Assembly (NCBI RefSeq): GCF_964340395.1 | Contig: NC_135565.1 | Location: forward strand, 11,916,742-11,980,741 | Length of the DNA stretch: 64,000 bases | Direction: 5' to 3' | Origin: Glandiceps talaboti | Taxonomy: Eukaryota; Hemichordata; Enteropneusta; Spengelidae | Part shown: piece after piece, positions 13,890 through 27,575 of the stretch | How the letters are laid out: every line of letters begins with the position of its first letter | Numbering within the stretch: the first letter of the stretch is position 1 | Made by a program: the position numbers and the translations under genes | Notes under the pieces: model-generated | Databases searched by the model: none | What the model was told of the DNA's origin: nothing | The model's input: the letters and a program-made list of their open reading frames with translations, nothing else

Positions 13890-16800
13890 ATGTTGTGTTT
13901 CACTGTAATCGTCGCCATGTATTTACTATCGGCTGCTGCTGTTGCTTTTCACGATGAAACAAATGCACTTGGTATTTGTATTGATGAGGCAACACATCGT
14001 CGAATAGACTCGTGTATCACGGCATCTGGACAGCCAATGTGTAACGGGACTGTATTCCAGGGTGATGATAAATTAAGCTGCCACTGCGATCCGCTGTGTT
14101 TACAGCTTGATGACTGCTGTTTTGACTACATGGATGTATGCGGGGTTGCCATGACAACCTCATCCCCTTCTCATGCTGGTGAAAGGGACGAAGATGATTT
14201 CCATGTATGTGTATATACAACGGAAGGCAGTATATTAATGAGGCAAAGCTGTCCAGCTGACTGGCATGACGTGTACATCTATGATTTGTGTGTCGCCCCT
14301 ATTGAAGATGGAGGTGGGTTTAGTAACAAATCAATATTTTACTTCTTTATCATACCCAGCGTTACAGAACCCATCACTTTTATTTCTCTTTTTAAATGTT
14401 TAAATGTTAACGATATGGCAGTGTTGCAGCGTATAAAAATTACCTTGAAATGGCCATATGGATATCGAGGATAGGGTATTTATTTTACACTTTTAATCTA
14501 CAAAACAATTTTATCGTGATTTCCTCCTTGAAAAACCAATGTTGAACATGATATACCAAGCCAGGATACCAGGATAAAATTATTTTAGAGATTAATAATC
14601 TAAAATAAAATCACAATCCTCATATGGCCACTTAAAACACAACATTTGTTATGGTTTCTTTGATTTCGTAAGTTAACATAAAATCACTTCAATTATTTTT
14701 TGTTTCTGTTTTGCTTTGATTTTTGATTGACTTATTATCAATGGAACTCATTTTGTACATTCTTATCTATAAAACTTAAGCGCCAAAAATAGATACAAAA
14801 GAGTGTGTTTCTGATAACCGAATACCGACCGCAGTTTAAATCCCCGAACCCTAAACTATTTTTTGCATGCAAGAAACTAAAATGGTAACAATTTACTTCT
14901 ATTTCCGTGTACACCTTCATGCCTTTACCTCAACTGTAGTCACTTAAAAAAAATAATCAGAAAACAATTTTCAAATTTCCGAAAACATGAGAATTAATTG
15001 AATACTATCCTAATAAACATTGATCGCCATAATTTTTCTTTCCCTCATTATCTACTTTCTCTTCATTGATATTTTATAACAAAAACATTACTTTTTCCAC
15101 ATCTCACAAGAACTACTATGTCTATAAATATAATTAAACAAAATAAGTCTGAACAAGACTCTAATTATTTTCACAGGGTTAAATTTAGTTATTAGCATGT
15201 TCTGTACCAGTCAAAATTATATAGAAAACGCTGGAATTTGCGGGGCCATACTTCAAAATGTCACGCTAAAAGAATGAAATATTCAAATATGGTTTCTAAA
15301 CAATAATTATTATTACAAATTGTATGTCTTTTGTGTTTCTTCTTTAAAAGTACATTATTCTTGCTACAAATGTCGATAAAACACATCATTTTTGGATTTT
15401 CCCATATTTGTATAAAACAAGTCATATATATAAAACAACAAACCCATCCTATTAAAACAATTCTTGCAAGGGTGTCACCTATCCATGCACAGAATGTCCT
15501 GCAGGGCAAAGCCAAACCTGAAAGACATTTGTGGGAGGGGAACAAACCCATCGTAGTAAAATAAATTCTTGCAAGAGTGTCACCCATCCCTGCAAAGAAT
15601 TTCCTACAGGGCAACGCCAAACCTGCAAGAATTTTTTGGCAGGGGAAAAACCCATCCTAGTAAAATCAATTCTTGCAAGGGTGTCACCCATCCCTGCAAG
15701 AAATGTTTGGCAAGGAAACAAACGCATCCCTGCAAAAAAATCTTGCAAGTGTGAAACCCATCCTTGCTGTACATTTCCTGCAGGGCAACGCCAAACCTAA
15801 TAAGAATTTGTCTGCAAGGTTAAGCCAATTAATGAATGCTTCCAAGTTAAAAATCAAGAAACATAAATTCCACAGCAAATTTGCATAAGCCTTATAGGGA
15901 AAAAGTAACCTTCATTATGTTAGAAATCTTGTCATATTACTATGGGAAATCATTGAAATTGTATTCTAATTATTGTCATCAAAATACATGAAACTACTTT
16001 TTGCCAGAATAGGACATTTCTGGGGAAAAATCCTTTACGAAATGAATGTTCTGAAAAATACAATTTTCCTATTAAAATCTTTTTCGGAAATTGGAATATC
16101 GTTTTCTTAAATCGTTTTCCTGAGAAAACCATATCTGTTTAGACTATAACAGTACAGGCATAATTAAGACGTTCGTCTTAACTCATACTGGTCTTCATTT
16201 ACTTCTTTAACACCTCTTCAAACTCTCACGGACGTATTGTGAGCGAGGAGTATCTTATCTTGGAGTTGAAGTAATTAAAAAAATTGAAAGTAAAATGAAA
16301 TACAATTCCGAGGAACCTACCCTATCTTCTGAAGTCACGTTATCCGAAACAAACATTTTTTAATATTTTGCCTAAGCTTAAACTAGTATCAGAACGTATT
16401 CTTTTATACATATACGTAGCCACTATTTTAGTATCATTTATGAATGAGAGCAGGTGATTTTATTGAATATTTAGTGTATAACACAACTTAAATATGTTCT
16501 CTATACGGTGACCTTATCTTTTTCCTGTTTCTCATTACAAAATAAAAAAACATTATATTCGCCCGCCCCTAATATTTTGAGGGTAAGTGAGCTCTATGTC
16601 AAGAATAATCAAATGTCTGGACTGTCGACGTCATCTACAGTCGTGACGGTGGCTACGACGCTTATTCTCAAACAAAGCATTTAATTCATGACGGAAGTTA
16701 TTCAAGTAAAGGAGAACAATTGCGAATTGTGTAGAGAAGCTGAGAAAAGGAGAGATGGAGAAACATGAAGAAGACGATCTTTTTTTCAAAAATTCTTTTT

Positions 16801-16920
16801 TAAATCAACTGACTGACCCATAGTTGCTATGAAAAAAAGTAATTAGAAAAAAGGAAATTGGTTTTAATTACAAAATAACTAAGACAACACACTACAATGT
16901 GTGTTAGACCCCCCCCCCCC

Positions 16921-16955
<35 letters not shown>

Positions 16956-19900
16956 AACAAACCACAACCCAGATTTTTGTCTGGTCAATGGGTGCATCAC
17001 TTAAATACCCTCGCCTCGCTTTTTTGTCGTGTTTGTCCAGCCCGTGCAGTCTGCAGATCCGGGGAGAACACAAAAATAACCACCACCACCCCCCCCCCCC
17101 CCCACCCACAACCGCACACACACTTGCTTTGAAATACTAACTAAAAAGAACATTAACTACTATAATAGAAGACTGAGTGACAGGTTTGTTGAGAATAAAT
17201 TAATATTTTTAAAAATCGCGTCGTCACACCACTTTAGGCAAAATGTATGGCAAGCCGTTCGGGCCAAAAGTATTATTCTTATTTTAGCTGTAGTATTTTA
17301 TATTTGTCGGGAGTTATAACAAACTAATTTTAACTAGTTATGTGTAATGATGGAATCCATACCATCGTGTTGATTTCGTTTTCGTCAAACCAGAATTCTT
17401 TTAAGAATTATATATAATTGAAAGTGAAAATATTTTTGTTTTAAGTTTTTGGAAATAATTATTTTCGAATCATGGTCCGAAAAAAAAATTGTGTTTCTTC
17501 GGACCACTCGATTTCCATAGCAGGGTGTGGAGTAACTGACTTCGGTAGGCCTAACACTTTGGTCGCTGTACGTTGCACTTGCATGGACATTTGACTGGCC
17601 CATGCAGGTGACAAGTACAGCGACAACGTGTTACGCCTACCGGGAGTCATTCATTATACTTACTATACACCTCTGCTATAAAAATCTTGTGGTCCGAAGA
17701 AATACATTTTTTTACGGACCACGATCCGATATTAATTTTTTTCGAAAAATTTCCAAACACTGTTTCAAAATTTAAAAAAAAAATAACTTTAACAAATTTG
17801 GACTTTTCACTTATATGTAATCCTTCAAAAATATTCTAGTTTGACGAAAAATAAATTAAAATAAAGCATGTACAACGACAATAATCTCAACTTGTTTGAG
17901 TTAAATAATGTTAACATGAGAAAAAGTATGGATTCCTTCGACAAACTACACATAAACGGTTAAAAATTAGTTTGTGTATCGGAAAAAATATAAAATGCTA
18001 TTGCTAAAATAAGAATAAAACTTTTTGACAAAAACGGTTTACCATAAGAGTGTCCTGACCAGAAACAATGCTTTGTTGTCCTTCGGGTGGCCATTTTTAT
18101 TGTTTTTCATGTACAATCCTACAAAACGAATGGGTCTGTTAGTCGGTTAAATATGGTAAAAAAAATAATCGTGTATGTAAATGTTAGTGACACTTTCAAT
18201 TATACATTGTTTTTTTTTCCAGAAAATCATAGCAAAGTTCTTTTCTCATTCCAACCTGAAATTTAGTTCCCATGATATGAATAGCACTTTTCCGGATATG
18301 AATATGTCAGAGAGACAAGCAGGCAATTACAAAATAATTGTGCCAACATTAAACGAGCAGATCAGGTGCTTATAATCTGGTTTTCTTGCTCCACAGAAAC
18401 GTCCCTGAGAGTTATACCAGTGACTGCACCTGATGGGACAGTTTTCCGTAATATATTCTGTACAGTGTGCAATGGAATACACTTATCCGAAATAGTGACA
18501 TGGAAGGCTGAATGGTTTTGTGAATCGAAGTCATTTCAAACTTACGACGAGAGTTTGAACGTTTGGCAACTCCTCGAGTTTATGAACACGACCTTTGATG
18601 ACAAGTTATGTTACATTAAAGCTGTAGAAAGAGACAATTCAACCGCCATTAAAAGGATGTGCCACAAGACCTATGTTGAACAATGTCAACGTTCTCTTTA
18701 CCAAAGTGATGAAGAGTTTGCAAATGCAACACGGCATTGTCAGTCATACACGTCCCTTGTTTCGGTTGGCAAAAGGAATGCCATCAATTTCAAAAATGCA
18801 AATTGTGCAACTTGTAATGGGTTGAATGCAAGGTACTGCGGAGCAACGATTGAAGTATCTATAGGGCGAGTAACCTATGGTCTCACAATATTGTTTGATA
18901 TGCCCAGTTTTGAACAAATTGATTTACATCCCCAATTTCATCATTCCGAGTCCGAAAAAACTGGGAATGTATCCTGTCCAGAGAACTCCATATATGATCC
19001 TTTTCTTATGACATGCATGCACCTCCCCGGAACACCTCATACACACAATACTGTAGATGCCATGCCTATGTTTAACAATACCCTTGGCTCTAACGGAACG
19101 AGTCGAGTTCCTCTGCAGAATTGTTCTAACACGGAAAACATAACTTTAAAGAACAATTCGTTGCCATGTGCATTATCGGATATATTATGGTTGAATATAA
19201 CAAATTATGATATTGAGGAAGGTATACTTGTTTTTCGTTCTAACGATTTCGAAGTCAAGGTAAAATCTTTCATCATTTCTGAAGGGGGGTTTTTTATTTG
19301 CATGTCAGATCTGCTGTTTAGTTCTCCCCCTAAACTTGGCCAGTGGTTAATATGGTTAAATATAGCTTGTTCTGCATTGTCTGTATTGTCTCTAAGTGCA
19401 CATATAATAGTGTACAGTGTCAACAAAACACTACACAGTTTCCCTGCTAAAGTTATGTTACATCTGGTGATATCTAAGTTATTAGCACTGGGCTTATTCC
19501 TGTCAGGAATGGGACTGAATGAATTTCCACAGCTTTGTTTTCCTTTGGCAGCGTTGCTGCATTATTCTTGGTTGACTGGCTTCGTTTGGATGGCTATAGT
19601 GATGTTTGACATGTGTCGCACATTTACTGCCATCAGTAATGGCTCTGTAACGGTGTATCAAGGGATGAAGATATACATGGCATACTGTGTCTGTGGTTGG
19701 GTTCTACCTGCAGTTGTTGTAGGTGTGCTAGCCACACTTGATCTCTGTGAATGCACTGGTCTGACTATAGGGTATGGTGCCGACAACATCTGCTGGATTC
19801 GTAACCGAGATGCACTGATATCATTTTTCATTGCCCCAATCGCTGTTATCCTTGTGTTTAACACAATCTGTGGCGTTCTTGTCTTGAAATCAGTCAGGAA

Positions 19901-20138
19901 TTCGTCAAGCGTAGCAATAGGGGGTAGTGTTCATGGATGGAAAAAACAACTTACTATTTGCGTTAAGTTATCAATTGTGATTGGACTTTCTTGGTTCTTT
20001 GCCTTGGCCGAAAGCTTTTTGGATAATGCAATATTTAGTGCGTTCGTTATCATATTCAATTCCCTACAAGGAGCTTTCATCTTCTTAGCATTCATAGCAG
20101 ATCGACACATACGATCACTTTTATATGCAAGTAATTAA
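13890..20138 (+). CDS. Somatomedin-B domain 7TM receptor, class B / Methuselah-like
   Basis: Predicted two-exon gene: 13890-14313 joined to 18397-20138, 721 residues. The phase-1 donor (G|GTGGGT) fits the acceptor CCACAG|AA. An acceptor-like TTTACAG ends at 13862, so a 5' UTR exon probably lies upstream. Residues 1-21 form a signal peptide. Residues about 28-84 are a somatomedin-B domain (CHCDPLC, DDCCFDYMDVC). A long N-glycosylation-rich ectodomain with many cysteines follows, ending in YDPFLMTCM, which recalls Methuselah-like receptors. Seven membrane segments lie at about 458-708; the seventh contains FNSLQGAFIFLAF, typical of class B/adhesion receptors. I see no GPS cleavage motif. The cytoplasmic tail is only about a dozen residues, unusually short. 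Ligand unknown. The family call is firm; the exact subfamily is inference. Confidence 0.88.
14448..14636. mobile_element. MITE-like element with inverted ends, about 190 bp (copy 1)
   Basis: The left end TGGCCATATGGATATCGAGG and the right end CCTCATATGGCCA are inverted copies around an AT-rich centre. It sits in the receptor intron just after the first exon. Related ends occur at about 40443 and 44745-44942. Confidence 0.6.
15440..15820. repeat. Tandem repeat of about 104 bp, 3.5 copies
   Basis: Direct copies containing CCCATCCTAGTAAAAT, TTCTTGCAAGGGTGTCACC and CAGGGCAACGCCAAACCTG start near 15443, 15547 and 15651, with a shortened last copy. The array lies inside the receptor intron and accounts for the overlapping open frames on both strands. 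Confidence 0.8.
16911..16954. repeat. Poly(C)/poly(A) tract
   Basis: A run of C followed by about 33 A residues within the receptor intron. A second C run lies at about 17090-17103. Confidence 0.9.
17235..18050. mobile_element. Imperfect palindrome / foldback element of about 810 bp
   Basis: The sequence folds back on itself around about 17592. Near the centre, GTCGCTGTAC...TGCATGG is mirrored by CCATGCAGGTGAC...GTACAGCGAC. Further out, GACTTCGGTAGGC is mirrored by GCCTACCGGGAGTC, and TTCTTCGGACCA by TGGTCCGAAGAA. Near the ends, GGAATCCATAC is mirrored by GTATGGATTCC, and AGTATTATTCTTATTTTA by TAAAATAAGAATAAAACT. The arms carry indels. It lies in the receptor intron, so the pre-mRNA would contain a long hairpin. 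A related arm occurs at about 44598-44735. Confidence 0.75.
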
Positions 20139-20214
20139 CTGGTAACCATGGCAATATCTATGGATCGTAGATGTTTAAACAAAAGTAATTACCGAAAACA
20201 TTGATCCCTTCACG

Positions 20215-21290
20215 TTAGTTCGTAATTCGACCCACATTTGTACTAATCTGACCTCAAAGGTGTCACGTGAACTTATTAGGGTAATTTGACCTTAGTAGTG
20301 TGTAATATAACCTGATTGTAGTAATTTGACCATATTTGTGCAATTTGACTGACATAGTGCAAATGGACCTTATTGCAGTAATTTGACATTAATTGGTGCA
20401 ATTTCTTTACCTCATTACAGTAATTTCATGTTATTGATATAATTTGACCCGTGTAGTGTAATTTCACTTATTAGGGTAACGACCGTATTACAATAATTTA
20501 AATTAAATAGTGAAATGTGACCTTATTGGTGCAATGTAACCATATCACTACTTTGGACCTTATTGATGTAATTCACCTTATTGAAGGAATTTGGGCAATT
20601 TGACTTTATTGGTGTAATTTGACCTAATTGGCATAATTTCATAATAATTAAAAATAAATAGTATACGTTGACCTTATTCGTGCAATTTGACCGTATTGCA
20701 GTACTTTGACCTTATATTTGACCCCGTTGATGCAATTTGACCTTAGTAGTGTGATTTGACTAATTGGTGCAATTTGACCGTATTGCAGCACTTTGACCTC
20801 ATATTTGACCCCGTTGATGCAATTTGACCTAATTAGTAGTGTGATTTGACTAATTGGTGCAATTTGGCCGTATTACAATACTTTGACCTCACATTTCACT
20901 TGATTGAGGTAATTTGGCCTCCTTAGGACAATTTGACTTTATTGCTGTAGTTTGACCCAATTGTCGTAATGTGACATGACCAGTATGATTAGTAGCGTAA
21001 TTTGACGTTATTAGTGTAATTTGACCGTTTTGCAGTACTGTGACCTTATTGACGTCAATTGACCCTATTCGTGTAATTTGACCTTCTTGACGTAATTTGA
21101 ATTTATTAATGTAATATGACCTTATTGACGTATAATTTGACCCTATTAGCGTAATATGACCTTGGTGATGTAATTTGACTATATTGCAGCGATTTGTCCT
21201 TAATGTGAACTGTTTTGATATAACTTGACCTTCATTGTACAAATACACATTATTACTATCAGTACGTTGACTTGAACTGTATGATATAGT
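20215..21290. repeat. Degenerate array of about 20-bp units (AATTTGACCTTATT)
   Basis: About 50 loosely spaced copies of a short unit, roughly GTAATTTGACCTTATTNGTGCA, with many indels. It begins about 80 bases after the receptor stop codon, so it probably forms part of that gene's 3' UTR or flank. The minus-strand open frame at 20889-21395 reads through it and shows the same periodicity, so it is not a gene. Confidence 0.75.
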
Positions 21291-23090
21291 TATTGCACCT
21301 CTTGAAACCATTGAATGTAACGATTTAGGATTATGTCCCCCCCCCTCCCCCCTTTTGATAAGAAGTGCAACAATGGATGGTCCCTTTGTATTCACAAACT
21401 TCAGTAAAGTAAGGCGTTCTCAGCAATTACAAGGGGAGGGCTGGTGAAAATCATGCCTTGTCTGGTGCATATATAAAATGTGACCCTCCCAAGAGTGACT
21501 CATGGAGTACTGACTTCACCACATCAGTTGAATTGCAGACAATTACACAATTACATAGAACCCACGGGTGCTATGTTGCTGAGTCCTAGTGAATGGATTT
21601 TAGTAAAAGGAGTAAAAGGTTGGGTTCAAATGTGTGTATGTGACTGATAGAATAAATACTGGGAGAAATTTCCAGCAAACAAAAATTCATCAAAATTGGG
21701 GGAAATGTCATTTTAAAAGTTATTTCAAAGAATCACTGATTCTTGCCACCCACAACGTCACAGAAATTACCATGACTTGAGTCACTACTGTTCATGAGAT
21801 ATGTGAATAAATGTTTAAACCAATAAAAAACACGGTGTTGTTGTGAAAACTAGTGTCCTGCCTGTTTGTAATTTACATAAGACTGTAAGATGTCAGATAG
21901 TTGTCATTGTGTCAGGCCTCTCCCTGAATGGTGTCTACTCAGCTAGTATCATCCATTTAAACAGAGCATTGATTTCTCATAGATTATCTATCCATTACCC
22001 AAACAATAGAGCAGCTATATTTCCATTATTTAACATCAAATTTACCTCACTAGTATGCAAGTTATGTATACAAACAAATTTTGACTGGTTTCCTTGGTGT
22101 TTTAAGGCCTCGACAACATATTTTGGCCAGAAATATAACCATTATCACGGTAACAATCGTTAACTCTTAAACGAGTAAAAGTATAGACACGTATATATTG
22201 ATAGAACAGCTGATTGGAAGTGTACATTTATCAGTTTTAAATGTCAATTGTAGTTTTTTTTTGCCATTTTCCGAGTTTCTATAATTCATAAATCAAAAGT
22301 ATTGACTTCTTTCAAAGATGTTGTTAACATATATCCATGTATGTGTTTATCTGAAATTTCTCTCAGATGTTTCATATATACTGATCACCATCCAGAATTT
22401 GATTATACTGGTTTGCACATCATTGAGACTTTGTTTTGTATGTTAGTCCCAAGAAGATAAGAGATAAAGCGAATTGTCACATTAATTGGTAATTGTGAGA
22501 TTAGCGGTGTATTTATTTAGATTAGAGGAGAAGAATGGACAAGATGCCTGTATTTAGTCAATAAAAAGTGAATTATATACAGCGGATTGAGGGAAAACTC
22601 CAGGGAGAGACAGAAACGAAAATCAATCCGTCAAGCTAATAATCAAACAATGAATAGATAGATCGATCGATCAGTCAATGACACGCTTGCTTTCTCCTGT
22701 GAGTAAACTGTGACCTTCTCCCAATTCCATCGTTCCTTCCCCGAGAATTGTAGCCTACCTGCAGATGTGAAGGAATAACGCCACTCCTGTGTCACCACCG
22801 TGTTAGTTTGATCATTGGCCGCTAAGTTGTAGAATAGCACAGCCAGCGGTCACAAACATGTGCAAGGCCAAACACGTCTAAATGCACAATGTGAGTGAGT
22901 GTGAAATAAGTTTATCGTTGGCGGCGTTGTTGTTGTGTAGGGGTAGGATAGGAATAGTAACCGAGACTAAATAACGACTCAACATTTTCATTGTTAAAAA
23001 ATCAAAAATGAAATAGGCAGGTGTGATATCTACAAAGATTCAACCTATGGTCCATATGAGATAATGACAAAGACAAACAAACACATAGCC
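21291..23090. other. Gene-free stretch, nothing recognised
   Basis: Unique AT-rich sequence with short open frames on both strands. None shows a recognisable domain, and none has convincing splice sites on both sides. Confidence 0.45.
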
Positions 23091-23150
23091 AGGCAGACAG
23101 ACAGGCAGGCAGTCAGGCAGACATACAGACAGACAGACAGACAGACAGAC

Positions 23151-23205
<55 letters not shown>

Positions 23206-23283
23206 ACGGACTGACTGACTGACTGACTGACTGACTGACTGACTGATAGGGACACAGACAGACAGACAGACAGACAGACAGAG
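23091..23283. repeat. (ACAG)n / (CTGA)n microsatellite
   Basis: A long ACAG tetranucleotide tract interrupted by a (CTGA)8-type segment at about 23210-23247. The Cys/Leu/Ser-repeat frames on the minus strand are artefacts. Confidence 0.92.
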
Positions 23284-24940
23284 ATATATGCAGATGTAGC
23301 AAGTTACATTAAGATTGGTGTAGTATTTTTTGAGATATCGTGCCCGACCGACAGACAGACAGAGTGAGTCTGAGACAGAGAGCAAAATAGAAGAGACAGA
23401 AATACCAAATGCACTGTTTGCGGACTTATTAAAGTGTTATATGTATAAGTAGGCAAGACGTGTACATATATCAACCCTTGTTCAATGCTACGAATTTCGA
23501 AATATAAATAACCCATGTAGTCTACGATGAGACACTTGAAGTAGTTTAAGTTCGTAGCTTCTCAAGATCATACACATTGTGACTGATCGAGACGGTAACA
23601 TCATACGCCTGTCTCATCGAGAGACTATGAGTAAATTAAAGGGTAGGTCATGATATTGCAATGTGTAAGTTGCCATGCCACAAGTAATAATTTCGACCAC
23701 ATTTGCTAGGAGGTGCGATTGGTTACATATGCGGACCAACCGCTGGACCTTTATGAGAACCAGAAAAAAAATCCACACCGACACTTGAAAAGTTTAATAT
23801 CACCAACAATTTTAATATAGAGAAAAGAATCTATTTGTGAAACCCAAAACACATTTTTATTAAATTATTAAATGGTGGTTCAAATAACTTAACATTTAGT
23901 GTTCAAACCACAGGACAGTCAATATGACAGATGGCCTTTATAATAACAGTGAGAGCTTTGCTGAGCGGTTACAAGTCGACAATCATAGTTTAATTGCTTC
24001 ATGGATATGACGTCTGAGAAATGAGTTATATTCATCTTTCGTACGTCATATGATACACGATGTTCATATCGGGCCTAGTAATGATTCCATACATTCATTA
24101 GGTTTTATATCAGAAAGATATTTAATGTTTTATTTACTCCCATGTTGGATTTTATTAATACCTATCTTTATCAGTGTCTTATATACATGCATCTGACACC
24201 CTAAAGCATAGTTACGGGTTTTACACTAATTAGTTCCATTCTGTAAATATTTTAGTCGGCATTTTAAAGGCACGTCGTTCTGGCGACGTATCAGACGACT
24301 CCGACCTAGGATATAAAAAGAATTTTGGATTAACGAATGGGTTAGTGTTTGACATCAATATTTAAATGTACGATAAATGATCGGGGGCAGGATGAGCCAT
24401 TCAAGTTCTCATCCTAGAAAATCGAGTTTACTTTAAAGGATGTGTTGTAGCCCTAGACAGAAATAATTCTTTAAAAATGTCAAATTGAGAAATGGAAGAA
24501 TTCTTGCTATAGTAAATGTATGGCAATAAAATAAAGTAAAGTGTCAACAAAAGAATATTTTTACTAACTACTTACTGGATTTATATTCATAGCTACATAC
24601 TGATTTGAAATTGATAGTGTGGTTTGACGCATTTTTCAATTTTGGTCATTTTAGTTAGAAGGGGTGGTAGTGGCAGGGTCTGAGGCTAAAGCATAAGAAT
24701 TTAGTTTCTTATCCTACACTGAACTATTGATCTCGCCCCTTATCAAGATGGTGGTTGTGGTAGATAAAACAATGATCGTGTTCAGTAGCTAATGGAGATA
24801 TCATTTCTAATGTGATGTTTGCAAGAAATAATGTTTCTATACTTCTTATGTGAACCAATCTATTGATTAATCGAATAACCACTAATCACCAACAATCATG
24901 TATGTAATAAATCATCGATCGATCAATCAATCGAGCAATC
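23284..24940. other. Gene-free stretch, nothing recognised
   Basis: No exon, RNA gene or repeat structure identified. Confidence 0.45.
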
Positions 24941-25062
24941 AGACCGACCGACCGACCAACCAACCAACCAACCAACCAACCAACCAACCAACCAACCAAC
25001 CAACCAACCAACCAATCAACCAACCAATCAAGCAAGCAAGCAAGCAAGTAAGCAATCAACCA
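24941..25062. repeat. (CCAA)n microsatellite with variant ends
   Basis: CCAA tetranucleotides, flanked by GACC units upstream and by AAGC and related units downstream. Confidence 0.92.
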
Positions 25063-25173
25063 TTACGTTACGGACATTTGTCAATTTCCCGATCGACTAC
25101 AAATCTGAATATGATCAGGGATATACAGACATAGTAACCATCAATAACCTTTACTAGGCGGTCAGGAAAATGT

Positions 25174-25651
25174 ACTAATATATAAGGTAAAGCTCACGGT
25201 CAGCAAACACAACTTCACATATGCTTGTACTCAGCACTGGAATTCACTCCCAACAACAATAAAACTTATTTCTAATAGACACCAATTCAAAAAACAGTTA
25301 AAAATACATCTTTTCACAGAGTAATGTTTTTTTTGTAACTTGCCAAATGTTCCTTTGTACTTAGACTTATCCGCATTTTCCAATTAGCCCTCTAGTCACT
25401 TTGTATTCATTTTTACATTTCTTGTAAATAGTAGTTTTTAGTAGTTACATTGTATTTCACTATTTCTCGTATCAAGTATTATAATTTAAGTGGTAGGTTG
25501 GATCATGGACACGACTATGTATGCTTACCTATTTCCATGGTCCCCACCAGAGTTAATATATTTTATTAGCATTTTTTTTTGTATTCGAACTTTTGTCTTT
25601 TCTTTCGTTATTGTTCAACTTTGGTGAAATAAAGATTCATTCATTCATTCA
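25174..25651 (+). mobile_element. 3' end of a non-LTR retrotransposon (LINE)
   Basis: The frame ending at the TAA 25322-25324 reads HWNSLPTTIK then FKKQLKIHLF, the usual C-terminus of a LINE reverse transcriptase (WNSLP...FKK.LK..L). A 3' UTR of about 310 bp follows and ends in AATAAAG and a short (ATTC)n tail at about 25636-25651, as in CR1/L2-type elements. Only this 5'-truncated end is present. Confidence 0.8.
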
Positions 25652-25688
25652 TATATAGTATTCTGTTCACATTATACGCTTATAATTA

Positions 25689-25788
<100 letters not shown>

Positions 25789-26204
25789 AAAGTAACCACA
25801 TACATATAATCATTTAACCAATTAATCATCAACCCATTTGCGCGCCCACTCAATGTCCTACGCATTTAAAGCTTTGTCAAGTTTGGAGATAATCGATTTT
25901 CTTAAGTCGTTACATTATTAATCATTCAAACAGATATACTAAAGAGATGATTCGAAAACTATTTCGTTTATCTGACTGGATAACCAAGCTTATATCCACA
26001 TTATTCTTATACATATAAAAGTATGCCTACATTTTCAAAAAAACAAAGTGTTTATATCTATAACTTAAACCAATTCTTCACACTTACTACGAGAAATCTG
26101 GAATTCCAAGTGTATCTCTCATAAATAGTATTATGATCACTCACAACAATGAATTAAAATCATTGCTAGGATACAACGTAAAGTATATATAAACCGATAT
26201 TTAC

Positions 26205-27541
26205 CTCGAGTAATCAAGATTATTATTTTCTGATGTTCTTCGTTTTCCGGTCAGGATTGAAGGCCAATGCGTTTGTTCGCAACATACCAGTTCATCAATT
26301 TCACAACAGACCTGTAAATAAATAGTGAACGGGTATACATTAAGACTAGATCTAGACCATTTCCTTGATCTCGCTAGCATAAATATTATGTTAAGCATCT
26401 TAGACCCGGAATTTTATAATTCCCCCCCCCCCCCGCACAAATTGTAATGTAATCAACACAATAATTATTAACTAGGACTTAGGCAATGCGTATATTCTCT
26501 GGAAGTTAATACAGAAATGAAGACCTTAGAGGACCTAGTGCCATGTCACCAGCTTCACGTGTCAAATCATATCCCAGACAGTTGAATATTATTCTGAATA
26601 CAAAGATTATGAAATGTGTCACTGTATAATGTCATATTGGTATTGAAAATGAAGATGACGTTAATTTCAAGACAAGAATAATGATTGAGCTGAACTCTGC
26701 CACTCTACTTTTGAATATACAATAATATTAATGTTCGAAAATACAATTTGCATACCTAGTCATGCGCAGTCATGTTACAACAATGTTCGGCCAATTGTAC
26801 CTCTTAGCCTGTCTCAAGCTGTACTACAGCAACTACCTACTAGCAGCAAGTTCCTATATTGATCACAGTGTAGTCATTCACTCCCTGATGTGCAATGAGT
26901 GTAGATTTCACCAGTGGTGTTTTAAGTAAAGTCTTCAAGATAGGGACACTATGGGATACCTAATCTGGTATAATATAAACAAAGTTGCAATGTTGTATTG
27001 TTCTAGTCTATTACTAATTTAACATCAAATGTTGGAATTGTTTGTTTACCATCTGAGTGAAGTGACTAAGTGTATATATGTCATACTAGTATTATCTGTG
27101 TAGTGACTAGCCAGCCTTGGTCTTATCAACAAGTTGTTCACAATTAAACATCAGGGAGTGAAAGATTCCACTGTGATCAATAGTGAAACTTGCTGCTAGT
27201 AGGTAGTTTCAGCACAACTTGAGACAAGCTAAGAGATACAGTTGGCCGAACATTAATATTGTTGTAACATTGTTCTGAACTAGACACGGCAGAAGTTAGA
27301 CGTTTAATTGAAAGTCACACCTTTGCCTTTGATAATACCAGATGTGAAGCAGCAACTATTAATACAGTTCGCACAATAATAATCACCCATACAACCATGC
27401 ATACAACCATGCATACAACCATACATACAACCATACATACAACCATACATACATACATACATACATACATACATACATACATACATACATACATACATAC
27501 ATACAACCATACATACAACCATACATACAACCATACATACA

Positions 27542-27575
<34 letters not shown>

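Noticed and set aside
18224-18371. Extra receptor exon after TTTTTCCAG
   Set aside because: The open frame begins in phase 0 and ends in phase 2, which does not fit the phase-1 donor at 14313 or the acceptor at 18396. Direct splicing of the two flanking exons fits.
20889-21395. 168-aa minus-strand open frame
   Set aside because: Its repeating QGQIT.I.SN pattern reflects the 20-bp degenerate array.
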